64,000 nt of DNA from Phytophthora sp. 'mugwort' (GCA_033558025.1 JAUCEF010000014.1:3286001-3350000); one strand, 5' to 3'. Counted from the first letter of the stretch, positions 1-10,753 are shown. Made by a program: numbers and translations. Notes: generated by a model from the letters alone, not told the origin.

Positions 1-1
1 T

Positions 2-1200
2 GTCTTCTCATCTTCGTTTGCTACAACTGGACCCTCCGGAGGAGCCTCTATCGCAAATGATGGTCTTGTAAAGCGTCTGTTGTCTAACCCACCTAACGCC
101 GGATCTGATTTCTCCTCCTCGTGGCCTTCACTCGGCGCCGCTGCAGCTTCTACCACAATCTCAAATCAACTGGCCCGTGGTGCATTCGTAGCTGGCGTCG
201 CAACGGCTAATGGAATCATGGGTACATGGAACTTCATGCTAAAGGTAAAGTTGACTGATCTCCATCCTATCTTTGAGGAGTTAGATCTCATGGCGAACCC
301 TCAAATCCGTCTTCGCTTCCGCGTCAAACAGGGTACTTCTACTGTTGCTGTCGATGCTTCAAAGGGTATGTCTTTAACGAGCACAACTCTTGCGAGTGGT
401 AATACCTGTCCAGTAATGGTCTCTGCTTCATCCTCGGGTAATCCCATGGCCGGAGTCCTTGCTTCTTCTGCCGGATTCAGTATTGCTTGGGGTGCTGTTG
501 TTAATGCACTCGAGCCGACCGTTGATGGTACTTACATGCCATTCACAACTTCGCGTCTTTATGTGCCGTTTGTACATCTTGAGAACCCCAGGCAATCATT
601 TCGAAGCCTGTAAAGAAAGTCCGATACAATGATTGCTATGCCCAATGGTTTTATCAGCGCGCTGGCACTGGTAAACAATCGACCCAACTTAATGCTGCAT
701 TCGATCTACAGCTATCAGCTTCTATCAAGAACGCCAAATATGTCATTCTAATGCCTTTTGCCGAGCAAACTGCTAGTTTTGCTACTGCTGCTGTACAAGA
801 GTTTCAGAGCCCTTTCGATTCTGCTCCTTGGACTCTTCACCCTGGTTCGAGTATCCGCAACTTCAATGTTCGTATCGGTTCGCAGCACACCTTCGACATC
901 AGCCATGACTCCGACTTCCACCACTTTACTAATAAGGTAGCTAAAATTGCATCAATCAATGGTGATCTCACCCCTGAACTGGTTAATGGTCTTCTTGACT
1001 ATCAGACGTGGTCTCTAACTAACCGTGTTCTCATTGCTGACGTTAGTCGCCTAACTGAACGTGATGTCCCTCAAGCGATTCAGATTCAAGGTGTTAACGC
1101 TGGATGTCAGGGCACCAATACGTTAGTATTGGTTGTCTCCGAGCAAGAACTAACCTACGATAGACTAACTGGTGAAGTAATCGATTTTACAACTGCTTAA
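2..1200 (+). pseudogene. Double jelly-roll major capsid protein remnant (polinton-like virus type)
   Basis: The reading frame is open from base 2, so the 5' end lies outside the window. It stops at 613, and a second frame that is open from about 592 carries on to the stop at 1200. The text is continuous in meaning across the switch at about 587-592, a -1 phase change that a small indel would explain. The Ser/Thr/Ala-rich, beta-strand-like protein has an RLYVP stretch, then a KKVRYND stretch, the order seen at the junction of the two jelly rolls in polinton-like virus and adintovirus capsids. About 400 residues remain, close to the family size once the missing N-terminus is allowed for. There are no introns, and codon use is more AT-rich than in the host genes downstream. 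The convergent ExoX-like gene supports a dsDNA-virus origin. The assignment is by pattern only; another viral jelly-roll capsid is possible. Confidence 0.5.
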
Positions 1201-1217
1201 GAAAAAAAAATCTTAAT

Positions 1218-1520
1218 TTAATTTAGTTCTGCTAAGAGCTTAGGACACTTATCAATAACAAATTGACTCTTACGAAGCCATTGAATATAATCGGGATCAA
1301 GTCGACTGATTTGCTTGAGAGACTTACCGCGATATTTTCCCCACGTCATCATATATGAATTATCATCATTGAGGATCTTCGAGTGTAAGAATATTTTGAT
1401 CTCCTCTCCAACATTTAAACTGGGTTGATTCAATACCCATCGACAATAACTTGGATCAGAAGAGTATACTTCCTCGATCGGCTTGTTCTTGTATTTTCCA
1501 AACGTTAGTTCGTTCGACAT
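1218..1520 (-). CDS. Small protein with two ExoX-like C-terminal motifs, probably viral
   Basis: This 100-residue protein consists of two copies of one motif. FGKYKNKPIEEV...DPSYCRWVL covers about residues 7-30 and WGKYRGKSLKQI...DPDYIQWL about 59-82. The GKY+GK...DP.Y..W pattern is that of the exodeoxyribonuclease X-like C-terminal domain, a small probable DNA-binding module common in large DNA viruses and polinton-like viruses; no nuclease catalytic domain is present. It converges on the capsid frame with only 17 bp between the stop codons, a compact viral layout. The 5' side (1521-1580) is very AT-rich and could hold a viral promoter. The frame is intact, in contrast to the capsid gene. 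Domain identity is fairly secure; function is unknown. Confidence 0.6.
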   Translation of the reverse strand: MSNELTFGKYKNKPIEEVYSSDPSYCRWVLNQPSLNVGEEIKIFLHSKILNDDNSYMMTWGKYRGKSLKQISRLDPDYIQWLRKSQFVIDKCPKLLAELN

Positions 1521-1639
1521 TTTTCAGTTTGTGTATCTATATACATACCCCCTTATTTTTTCATAGAAAATTAAATAAATGGTCTGCTTCTGTACGATCT
1601 CGATAATATATTATAAGCTTCATTTCTACCTTGCGCCCG

Positions 1640-1718
1640 ACTCAGTCTAATTTTACCTAGACGTCGACACCGAGTCAGTCTAATCTCAACCTAGTCAGCG
1701 ACACCAACTCAGTCTAAT
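1640..1718. repeat. Three direct repeats with core TCAGTCTAAT, 33-34 bp period
   Basis: Cores start at 1642, 1675 and 1709. Each is followed by an imperfect ACCTAG/ACCTAA, and copies 2 and 3 are preceded by GACACC. The array lies between the viral remnant and the Crinkler relic. It could mark the edge of the viral element or be a binding-site cluster; the sequence alone does not decide. Confidence 0.7.
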
Positions 1719-2025
1719 ATCTTAACCTAAGCCACCAACAAACCAATCAATCCTAGTTGCGATATCGATTCGCTGCATCAAGTCGTACAATAAGCACAGT
1801 AGGCCGATCGATCAAGTGGCGACTCACGCGACCAACATACGGAAGTTGGCTCGCGAGCAAGTAAGATCAAATATTATAGTTCATGTAGAAGTAGAGTGCT
1901 TATGAACCCATTGTTCATGTAAGGCATAAAGGATACACTCCGTCCGCCAGAGTACGCCAGCATACGTGTGAGGAAAAACATAAGTTATCAGAAAATTCGA
2001 GGATATACTAAACAACTCGAAGCTC
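1719..2025. other. Intergenic, no gene seen
   Basis: Base composition shifts from the AT-rich viral side toward host-like sequence. The only open frames are short and lie antisense to the 3' end of the Crinkler relic. Confidence 0.6.
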
Positions 2026-3303
2026 CTACGTAAACATGTGGGCATACATAGGCATCGACTGCACCAAGTGCTGAGCATACTCCATTCTTCTCTCAGCCAA
2101 GAACTCTGGTTCCAACTCGTCAGCCATCAATTCGTACCGCTCCATCATCTCATCGGCACCATCACTTGGGATCGGCAAGAAATCATCGACCTTCAGCTTC
2201 TTCAGCGGCGGGGTAATGAACGGGACACGAAATGGAACTGAGCCTTCTGTTTCTGACACCGTTGCCATAATGAAGTCTATCGCATTTTTTGGGTAGTTCA
2301 GCGTAACTTGTGCCACAACGCGTTCATCGTTAAGCCAGGAAAAATGCCAGTGGTCGTTCAGATCCGTCAATAAGCTCACTGGATAGCAATGTAGAGGTGC
2401 CTTGAGACTGCAGCTTGCAAGTTGACCGAGAGCTTGAGGAAAATGGGAGGATTCGACTTTCTTCTTGAGCTCGATCACCAACCTGATCCCAGCCAACTTG
2501 TTCAGTGGATTCTTCGCTCTTCGATTCACCAGTAACATATCCGCAGTGCCGTTCATTCTGAACAAGTCTTGGATCCACAATTGACAGCAGCGACTTGTCG
2601 TGGGCGATATCTACCAATTGGAAATCCCCCCGATCGAGCAGTGTCTTCAAATGCAGTCGCAAGTAAGCCATATAGCTCGCTGACTCACATCGCCTTCGGC
2701 GACATTCGGGATCCACTGGTATCCCACGATAGAAGTATTAACTGGTTCGTCAAAATCGGGGTAATCTTCGCGTAGTCGCATCTTCTTCATAATCCGCGCT
2801 CCCAGCTCGGAATTTAGATCCGATAGCGAGTAAACCGACTGTTTCTCTTCTCTCTCATCCATCAATTCGCCAAAAAACGCTTTGATCAGTTCTTTCATGT
2901 CTTGAGAGCCGGTCGCAACACCGGCCGCACCTTCTGGAAGTTCCACCAAGATGTGAATCTCTTTGCGCCCCGGCTTAAAGTTCGCGCCAAGGTAATCTTC
3001 GCCGAGAATCCCGTTGGGAATCATCTCCACACAATCACTATCGTCTTGCCGTCCTTGTTTCAAAAAAGGCTTGAGTGTGGGGTCGCTCATGAGCCAGTTG
3101 CCATCCGCCTTCCGCGCCAAGTACAGCGTCACCGCGCTTGGCGGAAACGAGAAGCGCTCGTGGTACCGTTGATCGTCAAATATGGCCTTCTGCAGCGCTT
3201 CCACCTCTGCGTTGCGCTCAATCTCGACGGAGAACACGCTCCCTTCGACATACACACCACACTGCAGCTTGACCTTCTCCACGTTCTTCTCCGCATCGCT
3301 CAT
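2026..3303 (-). pseudogene. Crinkler (CRN) effector family pseudogene
   Basis: Crinklers are modular oomycete proteins delivered into host plant cells, where many act in the nucleus. The first frame (3303 to 2647) has the CRN ubiquitin-like header: a VKLQCGV start near residue 11, LYLARK at about 60-65 in place of the usual LFLAK, and IHILVELP at about 116-123 in place of HVLVVVP. The reading then passes into a second frame at about 2700 and a third at about 2580. The last part (to 2026) has [11 protein letters not shown]...IELKKKV and QALGQL, the pattern of the PD-(D/E)XK nuclease-like C-terminal domain of several CRN types. No splice signals explain the two frame changes, so I call it a broken gene. 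The start at 3303 is chosen over an upstream Met because it sits close to the header. No signal peptide is visible, which is common in CRNs. Confidence 0.8.
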
Positions 3304-4126
3304 GTCTTTTACTAGGAAGTCTGAGAGAAACAAATCCCATCTAATTCGATACCCCCTCAAGTCGATGATGCCAATGTATCAGTTTCGCCATTGTTTGGGA
3401 TATACCGGCATTCTCCGCTTATTACTGACTATCGCCAGTCCAATAAAATCAATCCCAAAAATGTGCTAGGAAAGATCAGCCCACCGCCAGCGACGGATGA
3501 ATGACATCAATTTGTCAAACCTAGCTGAGCGCATTCACATCGATCTGCCAATGACGATTGATGAGTTATCGTACTCAACAGACTCGACGATGTCATCTGG
3601 CCCTGGTGATTGCTTTGCAGAGAACATTTTCTCTAAGAGAGTAGATATTACGAAATTTGTAACACTGAAGAAATACATTTTTTCTGAATACTATATGAGT
3701 CTCGGGTGATCCATGTACCATATGCTATACCGGTATTAGTATTTATACGTATATAACTTCTAATACCTATTCTATAGATAAATCCGAGCTCTGCTTTATA
3801 GGTGTTTGACAGTATTTGTGGTGCTTGGAGGTTAGGAGGGTACCCCCTTCGCATCAGAGGGGTACGAGAGGTCTTACCTACTTTATTTTTTCTTGGGTTA
3901 TTTACTGCGTTATGGGGAGTATGGGTGGGCTTTTGGGTGATAAAAAATAATTTACACGAACTGTACCTTCCCTTGACTACTTCGCTGATGTGAAACGGCC
4001 GGTGTGAATTTAAGGCCATTGCCAGATAAGGTGTGGGCTATTTGCATCGCGTTAGTCCAATGTTGTCTGCTTCAGCTGCTATTTTGATCTGATAGACTAG
4101 ATATCATAACCATTTGTCATAATCAT
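3304..4126. other. Intergenic between Crinkler and hAT relics
   Basis: No recognisable gene. Two short open frames (3497-3709 plus strand, 3648-4019 minus strand) match nothing I know and have AT-rich, non-coding-like composition. A small hairpin, GTACCCC/GGGGTAC with a loop of about 12 nt, lies near 3840-3866. Confidence 0.5.
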
Positions 4127-4508
4127 TTGGCAACCGGCAGGATAGAGAACATCACGGTTAAGAGCATCTTCGGCGACGAGGGACTTAACCTTACACTGTC
4201 AATCAAAGTGCGTGAACCGCTCAGTGACGTCCGCGCCGTACAGAAGCAGCCGCACAGCGTGAGCTTGCGCTCTTCCGAAGGATATGCCGTGCTATTGGCT
4301 AAGGTGGAATCGATCGTCAGCTCGTAACAGGAAATTTGCTGGACGGAGAAGGACGTGTACCTGAAGCCAGGCACGAATACAAAGCAGCGTGCATTCGCGA
4401 AGCTTAGCGCTGACAACTTCGACTATCTTGTCGTCAAATCCCGGCGCAACGGAGAGGACTATTTGCGGAAGGCTTCCGCTTGCTTTTATTCGTGTACGCA
4501 GCAAAGGT
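4127..4508 (+). pseudogene. Decayed open frame of unknown origin
   Basis: One frame reads through almost 380 bases with a single stop near 4325-4327 and coding-like composition on both sides. The part after the stop contains NFDYLVVKSRRNGEDYLRKA. I do not recognise the family. It could be the remnant of a transposon protein or of a host gene. It lies just upstream of a hAT relic but does not resemble hAT. Confidence 0.3.
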
Positions 4509-4809
4509 AAGAGACCAACATTGCGGTTTTCAGTGAGCTTATTAACATTCGGCGGATTGTACGTGTAGGTTCAAAACGGGATCAGAAGGGCAACCGCTGC
4601 ACGGATAAGTTAAGCAACAGCACGCATAGAGGAGCATTTATCAGCAGTGATGCCGAAAAATAGTTAATTTTATGTTGTATTCGCGTATATATACGTGATT
4701 ACGTATTTTACTCGACCAATTTATTCTGCAATTATTTTTAAATTCAAAATTGGCGGCAACCGCTCACAGCCATCCACCGAGACCGCGCTCGTAACCAGTC
4801 GTTCGGCCC
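4509..4809. other. AT-rich spacer
   Basis: No gene seen. The stretch at 4660-4745 is rich in TATA-like and poly-A/T runs. If the hAT element has a terminal inverted repeat on this side, I could not find it by eye. Confidence 0.5.
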
Positions 4810-6490
4810 GTGCCGCCGGCACCACCGCGGCTTACTGAAGAATCACAAAAAGGCCAGATATCATTCTGCTATTTCCTCAAGCCCACACTCACTGTTGCCT
4901 CCTCAACCATGACCTTGACGCCCAAGACGATCTGCACCATCCTGTTCACCAAGCAGGACGACGCCACGTACCTGTGCACAACCCGCAAGAAATTGTACCG
5001 TAGTGTGCATGTGTACACGAACCTCCTCAACCATCTGAAGCGCCACCATCCAACGTACGAGCAAGACGCTCGGGAGCGCTCCCGCCAGTGCAACGCGCTC
5101 CAGCTCCGCGTCGTGGACGCCAGGACGCATGACATCGACCGTTGGCTTGGCTGGGTCGTCATGGACCGATTGCCGTTCACCTTCGTGGAGAACCCAAGGG
5201 CCTGTGCCAACTCGTCGCTGTCCCATACGCCTCTGTGGAGACGCTGAAGCGCTACATCAAGCTTGTGTTCCAGCTGGCCGAGCAGCGCGTGGCCTTGAAG
5301 CTCCCGACGCAATTCGGACTCGTATTCGACGGGTGGAGCGACTGGGGGCGCCACTACCTCGTCATCTTTGCGGTGTTCGACGGCGGAAAGCGGCCCTGGC
5401 CCCGGCTCAAGACAGCTACTATGATGATCTCGACTGCTCCAGCCGAGAGTACATCCTCTTGGCCTTCAACCCTGTCGAACTGAGGAGGATCTCAGTGCAC
5501 AAAGCAATCGATTTCATCGCGGACACCCTATCGCGCGCTATAGCAAGGCGTGGGAGTCTGTCACCTTTATGGTAGGCGACAATTGTTCGGTAAACCAGTA
5601 CATTGGTCGGCGCGAGGGCGCGATCCCGCTGATCGCATGCGCAAGCCATCGATTTCATTTGGCTGTCAAGGACTTTATCAAGCTGGTGGGGCCCGTCTTC
5701 GCCAAGGTTCACGCGCTGATGACCAAGATGCGCACTATTAAGGGTCGGTCCCAACTTCGCCGTGTCAGCGACAAGGCGCCTCTCATCCGCAATGAGACCC
5801 GCGGTCCGGTACGTTCGCCATGCTCGCTCGATACGCCGAGCTGGAGCCAGCCATCAGGTCTCTTGGCCACAGTACTCTTGTTGAGTACGACACTCGCGCC
5901 GCTTTTGTTGCGCCGGTCCGATCACGACCGCGTCAAGACTTTGGTCTCCGACATGGTCAACTTGAAAACGTCACAAAGGCACTGCAAAAAAACATCACCG
6001 ACCTTCTCTGGTGCGCGGCGACTGTTCGACCACGTCATCAAGACGTACCCGCAACTCAAGGGCCACCTCATTCCGTCTGCTGAGATCGTCAACTTCCCCG
6101 AGCTGGAGAGTGGGATCGTCAAGTTGCAGCGAGGTGCTGCACTTACAGGTGCAGAGAGGGCGGCGTGTCTGCCGTTCAAGCAGGGCGTCCACGCACCCGC
6201 CCGCCCGTGGAAGAAGAGCCGTCGCTCGTCATGGGCGCGTTCACCAAGCACAAGGTGGCGAAGCCATCTAAGTACGTAAGCACGTCGCTCTTCCCCCCTA
6301 CATCCAACGAATATGAGCGTTTTTTCTCGTCCGTGAAGCTCGTCTACACTGACCTGCGCAAGCGCCTCGACATCGTCTCGCTTGAGATGGTAATGTACTT
6401 GATGTACAACCGCGAGCACTGGGACGTGCATACAGTCGATGAGGTGCGCTCTAGAACGCCCGAGCGTAATGGGCGTTCATCGCGTTATTA
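4810..6490 (+). mobile_element. hAT-family DNA transposon, degenerate
   Basis: Fragments of one transposase follow each other on the plus strand in changing frames. First is a BED-type zinc finger (4880-5070: YLC...HVYTNLLNHLKRHHP). Next comes the start of the RNase H-like core (5270-5480: FGLVFDGWSDWGRHYLVIFAVF, then 5560-5770: MVGDNCSVNQ...ASHRFHLAVKDF). The hAT C-terminal dimerisation region closes it (6285-6440: PTSNEYERFFSSVKLVYTDLRKRL). This is the standard order for hAT transposases. At least four frame changes mean it cannot make a full protein. Terminal inverted repeats and an 8-bp target duplication were not identified. Confidence 0.85.
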
Positions 6491-7057
6491 ATTTCAATAT
6501 TCTTCTGACGACTGAATTCATATATAACTCCGTACTCAGCATCACTGTTTATCATACCAATTAGCCCCGTTTCCAACGGAATCTTCGCACTGCGATACTT
6601 CGCAACACAATAGGCGAGGAAACCTGACGGAACCACACCTAGCGTTCCAGACCATGCAACCTACTGCCAGGTTACTCGAGTGGGACAGGCTTGTAGACAA
6701 ATGCCATACGAGCGGCGATCAGCAACGACAACCGGATCGTAGGTTTCGTAGCGTACGAATAATGCTCAACGACATCGAAGTCAGGATCGACGTGTCGCTT
6801 AACGATTTGCGTGACATTTTCCGGTTGCCAAAGTGCGATCTAGGAAGGCTACACACACTCGGACATTCCGCTTAACCAGCCAATGCAGAATATGGAGACG
6901 AAGATCATCAGTGATATTAGGTGTTAGTAGTGTTTGCTGAAGCTGCTAAGTTAACATTAATGACTAGCGATTCATCATGGTATCCACAGTGGTTGTAGAT
7001 TCCTCGCGTACTTCCATGCGCTCGCGTGCAGGTCCGCATCGCCAAATCTAGCACCTC
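6491..7057. other. Spacer between two transposon relics
   Basis: No supported gene. Short open frames occur on both strands (6451-6636 minus, 6654-6875 plus) but show no family signature. They may be further transposon debris. Confidence 0.5.
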
Positions 7058-7660
7058 TTATGGTGCAAAGCTGAAGGCCGTGTTGGTATTCTTTGTAATC
7101 CAACGCTTCACCAAGGGAAATTCAACCTCCATTAAATCCATGTGAAGAAATGTAACGGAAGGAACAACAACAGAGCTCAAATCCTCGGGACCGCCTCCAT
7201 GATTTTTTATACATATGAGGTTTTGCATTATCCAGAACAAGAATGGATCGAGGAAATTAAGCAGTGGCAATATCTTCTCGTGAAAGATCTTGTGCAATTC
7301 GTGGCGAGTACAGTTGTCTGTGGTAAAACCCCACGACAGAAACCCATCCATCGAGATGGCGGCTAGCACAGATACCTGTTCACCGCGCACGAAAGGGAGC
7401 GTCACCACGGCCGGTGTGCTGCGCTTGAACCAAGCGTATCGGCGTGCACCATCTTGGCTGTCATTCGCAGTCTAGTCCATAAAGCTAAAGGGTGGAGTAG
7501 AGTGGCTTTGTTTGTCGACGTATTCATAAACTTGGTCAACTTTGTCCTCGCCAGCGCGCTTTGACATCTCCTTGTGCGTCATGCCTAAGTCGAATCGTAG
7601 CACCCTGCAGATTGTAGCTGTAGAAAGCTGAATCCTACCAAAACTTGTATCGGAGTGTGT
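7058..7660 (-). mobile_element. DDE_3 (IS630/Tc1-mariner type) transposase relic
   Basis: Read on the minus strand. A helix-turn-helix remnant (about 7580-7640: LRFDLGMTHKEMSKRA) is followed after an in-frame stop by the catalytic core (7408-7058): RGEQVSVLAAISMDGFLSWG, then HEKILPLLN and a decayed form of the 'DNA+IH' step, ending in FPLVKRWI. This matches DDE_3 endonucleases common in oomycete genomes. The expected second Asp context reads IMQN, so a catalytic residue is lost. It is a dead fragment; no inverted repeats were identified. Confidence 0.75.
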
Positions 7661-8440
7661 CTTTAAGCTCCTTAAGGTAGAAGCACAGATGATCTTCTAT
7701 GCAACCTCGCAGGATGCTGAAGGCCACCGAGAAGCTCGCTTCTCCCGCCTAGCGCCTGTTACCCATCATGATTTTGGAACAAGCGATTCCAGCGCTTGAC
7801 CGGGCGAGAGGAGGCTCCAAGCAGGTGTCCGATATCTGATGCCGTGATGCTGTAGACTGAAACAGTGCCACCGCTCGCCATCGCTGTTCAGGACTTAGGT
7901 TGCAAATGGCACAATAGTAAAGTGACAAACTTGGCGCATCTAGGAATCGTTGGCCATGAGCAGCCTATTATTTTACCCTACTTTGATACAGTATCAACAC
8001 TAACTAGTTAATTGATTGTGGCAACTCGCTCTCGAGCGCAATTTTTAATTTCTGCGAGGCAAGTAACCCGTACGAAATGCAGCCGGAAGTGCAAGGCACA
8101 ATAAGTACCCGTTCAGGCTATATACTCCATGTGTAGTAGATGCGTGTAGCGCGAATGTTGTTCGATGACATCCGAAACCACAGCTTTTCAAACTGCAATT
8201 CTAAGTATGAAAACTCGGTCGTGACTAACGGTCAGTGAAATTTAGATGGCAATTGTTTGCTGTCAAAAACAGCCAGCAAGATTTTCCGCACCCATTTGAC
8301 CAGCCAGTACCATCTGCCTGATATTTTTTATTGCTTGGACTCCACGTTGGAGTGGGCGAAGAAGTCGTCGATCGGGCGCTGTGTTCTATCTCGAAGTGCG
8401 TATGCTGCAGTGCCTGTGCCGCCTCCCGACTGCCCTCGTC
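7661..8440. other. Spacer and 5' flank of the receptor-like kinase
   Basis: No gene is supported. The part up to about 7900 may be the N-terminal end of the DDE_3 relic. I see no clear INR/FPR core promoter near 8441. Confidence 0.45.
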
Positions 8441-10753
8441 ATGCGCAGCATCGCCCTGCGTCGTCGACGTCGCAAGTTGCGGCTTCTAGTGGTTTCTATA
8501 GCTCTCGTAATGGACAAACATGTGCCGGTACTGGCTACCTCGACTGGGGATGACATTCTTGCGCGCTGCGAGAGCTTCCAGAGCGCCAATGGGGTACTTA
8601 CCACACCAACAGAAGCAGGGCTACCCGTGGACGTGGCAGACATGCTGGCTGCGTACCCTGACGCGGTCTGGAGCGACTTGGATGATGCCACGAAGGTGGG
8701 ACTGCTCTGGGTACATGGCTACGTGTTCTCGGGCGGCTCGAGTAACGGGAACAAGGCTGGAGACACTCTGATTCAGGTTTACACTCGCTGTTCCAATGGG
8801 GCTGCAACAGGCGTGGAGATGGCGAGCGTGGAGGTCTCGTACGATGACATCACGGGTCCTGACAGTCAGTGCGGAGCTGCGAGCTGTGGCTCGTACTACC
8901 AGGCCATAAACACCAACTGTGTGGCTAATGTGACGAGTGTCATTCAATGCGCAGTGGATGGGCGGTTCCATACGCTACCTTCGGCTAGTGGGGTATCGTT
9001 CTGGTCCTCGGTGGCGCCGTCCAGTACCATTCCATACCCTCAGGTTTATCAGCACAGCGTCACACTAAATAACGCGACGGAGACGCTGCAGGTGTATTCA
9101 ATTCACATGTGGAACGGGGATGCAGGTGTGTCGTGCCGTAGCACACTGGACGCGATCATTCCGTGCTTAAGACTGGAGGACGTGACGACGTCCGGAACGG
9201 CTTCGTCCAGCGGTGTCTCGGGGTTCTGCAAACCGAAAGTGGATGCAGCTACAGTGAAGAGCTTTTTAGCCTCAATGAGTACGGTACAGGCGACCAAGCA
9301 GTCGGACGCAAACGAGTCTTCGGAAGATGGTAACAATACGGCGATTGTTCTCGTCATTGGTGGAGGCATTTTCCTTATCATCGTGATGTTGGCTGTTTGC
9401 TGTTGTTTCCGCAACAAGATGCAGAATACAGAGCAGTTATCAGAAACTGCTGCTATTGGAACGACACAGGAGCAAAGTGAGACCACAAGCAGTAGTGCAA
9501 TGCGGTCAAGACTGGGTTTTATTCCCCGTGTCATCGGACGACGAGAGAAAAGCAACGATAGCGACAGCGATCACTCGTCAAACGCTGCAACTAACGTGAA
9601 CGTACAGACTAATCGAGGCCGACGATCATCGTGGTACACTTTTGGCAATGCTAGTAACCGTGAGTCAACAGCGATTGGACGTCGGTCCTCTATGGCAGGT
9701 ACTTGGATTGGAGCTGCAGGAGGAGGCAAGACCGTAAGCGAGTACTGTAACGAGTCAGAGAGTTTGACTGCCTTTATGCAGGACCCTAAAGTATTCACAA
9801 AGCGTATCGCGTTCGACGAACTCACGTTTCTACGCATGCTATCGAAGGGAGCTTATGGCGAGGTGTGGTTGGGCCAACTCGAGACGCGGCATGTCGCCAT
9901 CAAGCGCCTATTGCCAGAGAAATGCCAGTTCACAGCCAGTCTGGAGCAGTTTGCAAGAGAAATTCAGCTCATGTGCACTCTACAGCACCGCAATATTGTT
10001 TCACTCGTAGGTGTGAGCTGGAATCGACTACAGAATCTGTGCGCTGTGGTGGAATTCATGGATGCGGGTGACTTGGATGAAGTACTGAAGAAGAATCGAG
10101 AGACATTCTCATGGCAGCGCGAGAAGATCTCTATCGCTATGGACGTCGCAGAAGGTTTGGTATATCTGCACTGCTTGCGACCTGCAGTCGTGCATCGTGA
10201 TCTCAAATCCAAGAATGTTCTTCTCAACCAAAAATTCCACGCTAAGTTGAGTGACTTTGGTGTAAGTCGGAAGACTCATGTCAACGAGACAATGACATCG
10301 GGTGTGGGGACATTATTGTGGACTGCCCCGGAGATTATTGAAGGCAAGAAGTACTCGGAGAAGGCAGATATTTACTCACTTGGTGTCGTATTATCAGAGA
10401 TGGACACATGTGAGGCACCATTCTCGGACGTGATTTCCGACAAAGGTAAACGTTTACCAGGCATGCAACTCGCTCAACTTGTGCGGCTGGGGAAAATTTG
10501 TGTGTCATTACGCAAAGACTGTCCGCCCAATCTCTGCAAGCTGGTGATGGACTGCACGCAACTGGATCCTGATGCACGACCAAGCTCCATGCAAGTAGCT
10601 TTCACTTTGAAGAGTATTATTGCCCCGACATTGCGGATGTCATCGTCGACTGCTATGATAGCTTCAACGTCATTCTCAACTAGCGGAAGTCACGCTACAG
10701 CTGGCCAGGTTTTGCAACGGTCGTCGCCTTCAGTGAAAAGTGGTCGTATTTAA
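8441..10753 (+). CDS. TKL-family receptor-like protein kinase
   Basis: Single exon, about 770 residues. The ATG at 8441 is chosen because it gives an Arg-rich n-region, a short hydrophobic core (LLVVSIALV) and a plausible cleavage site after VLA; the frame is open further upstream with an ATG at 8402. The ectodomain (about 30-295) is Cys-containing with several N-glycosylation sequons and no domain I recognise. One membrane span lies at about 301-323 (IVLVIGGGIFLIIVMLAV), followed by a CCC stop-transfer stretch. A Ser-rich juxtamembrane region leads to the kinase (about 455-726): Gly loop SKGAYGEVW near 468, VAIK Lys about 488, HRDLK Asp about 587, DFG Asp about 605, and APE. All catalytic residues are present, and the KSKNV catalytic loop is typical of tyrosine kinase-like kinases. 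It probably signals at the plasma membrane; the ligand is unknown. Confidence 0.9.
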   Translation: MRSIALRRRRRKLRLLVVSIALVMDKHVPVLATSTGDDILARCESFQSANGVLTTPTEAGLPVDVADMLAAYPDAVWSDLDDATKVGLLWVHGYVFSGGSSNGNKAGDTLIQVYTRCSNGAATGVEMASVEVSYDDITGPDSQCGAASCGSYYQAINTNCVANVTSVIQCAVDGRFHTLPSASGVSFWSSVAPSSTIPYPQVYQHSVTLNNATETLQVYSIHMWNGDAGVSCRSTLDAIIPCLRLEDVTTSGTASSSGVSGFCKPKVDAATVKSFLASMSTVQATKQSDANESSEDGNNTAIVLVIGGGIFLIIVMLAVCCCFRNKMQNTEQLSETAAIGTTQEQSETTSSSAMRSRLGFIPRVIGRREKSNDSDSDHSSNAATNVNVQTNRGRRSSWYTFGNASNRESTAIGRRSSMAGTWIGAAGGGKTVSEYCNESESLTAFMQDPKVFTKRIAFDELTFLRMLSKGAYGEVWLGQLETRHVAIKRLLPEKCQFTASLEQFAREIQLMCTLQHRNIVSLVGVSWNRLQNLCAVVEFMDAGDLDEVLKKNRETFSWQREKISIAMDVAEGLVYLHCLRPAVVHRDLKSKNVLLNQKFHAKLSDFGVSRKTHVNETMTSGVGTLLWTAPEIIEGKKYSEKADIYSLGVVLSEMDTCEAPFSDVISDKGKRLPGMQLAQLVRLGKICVSLRKDCPPNLCKLVMDCTQLDPDARPSSMQVAFTLKSIIAPTLRMSSSTAMIASTSFSTSGSHATAGQVLQRSSPSVKSGRI

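Noticed and set aside
580..600. Programmed -1 ribosomal frameshift in the capsid gene
   Set aside because: The switch region has no canonical slippery heptamer and no clear downstream stem, so an indel is more likely.
3838..3868. Hairpin as a transcription terminator or riboswitch
   Set aside because: Short stem in an AT-rich eukaryotic spacer with no gene next to it; likely chance.
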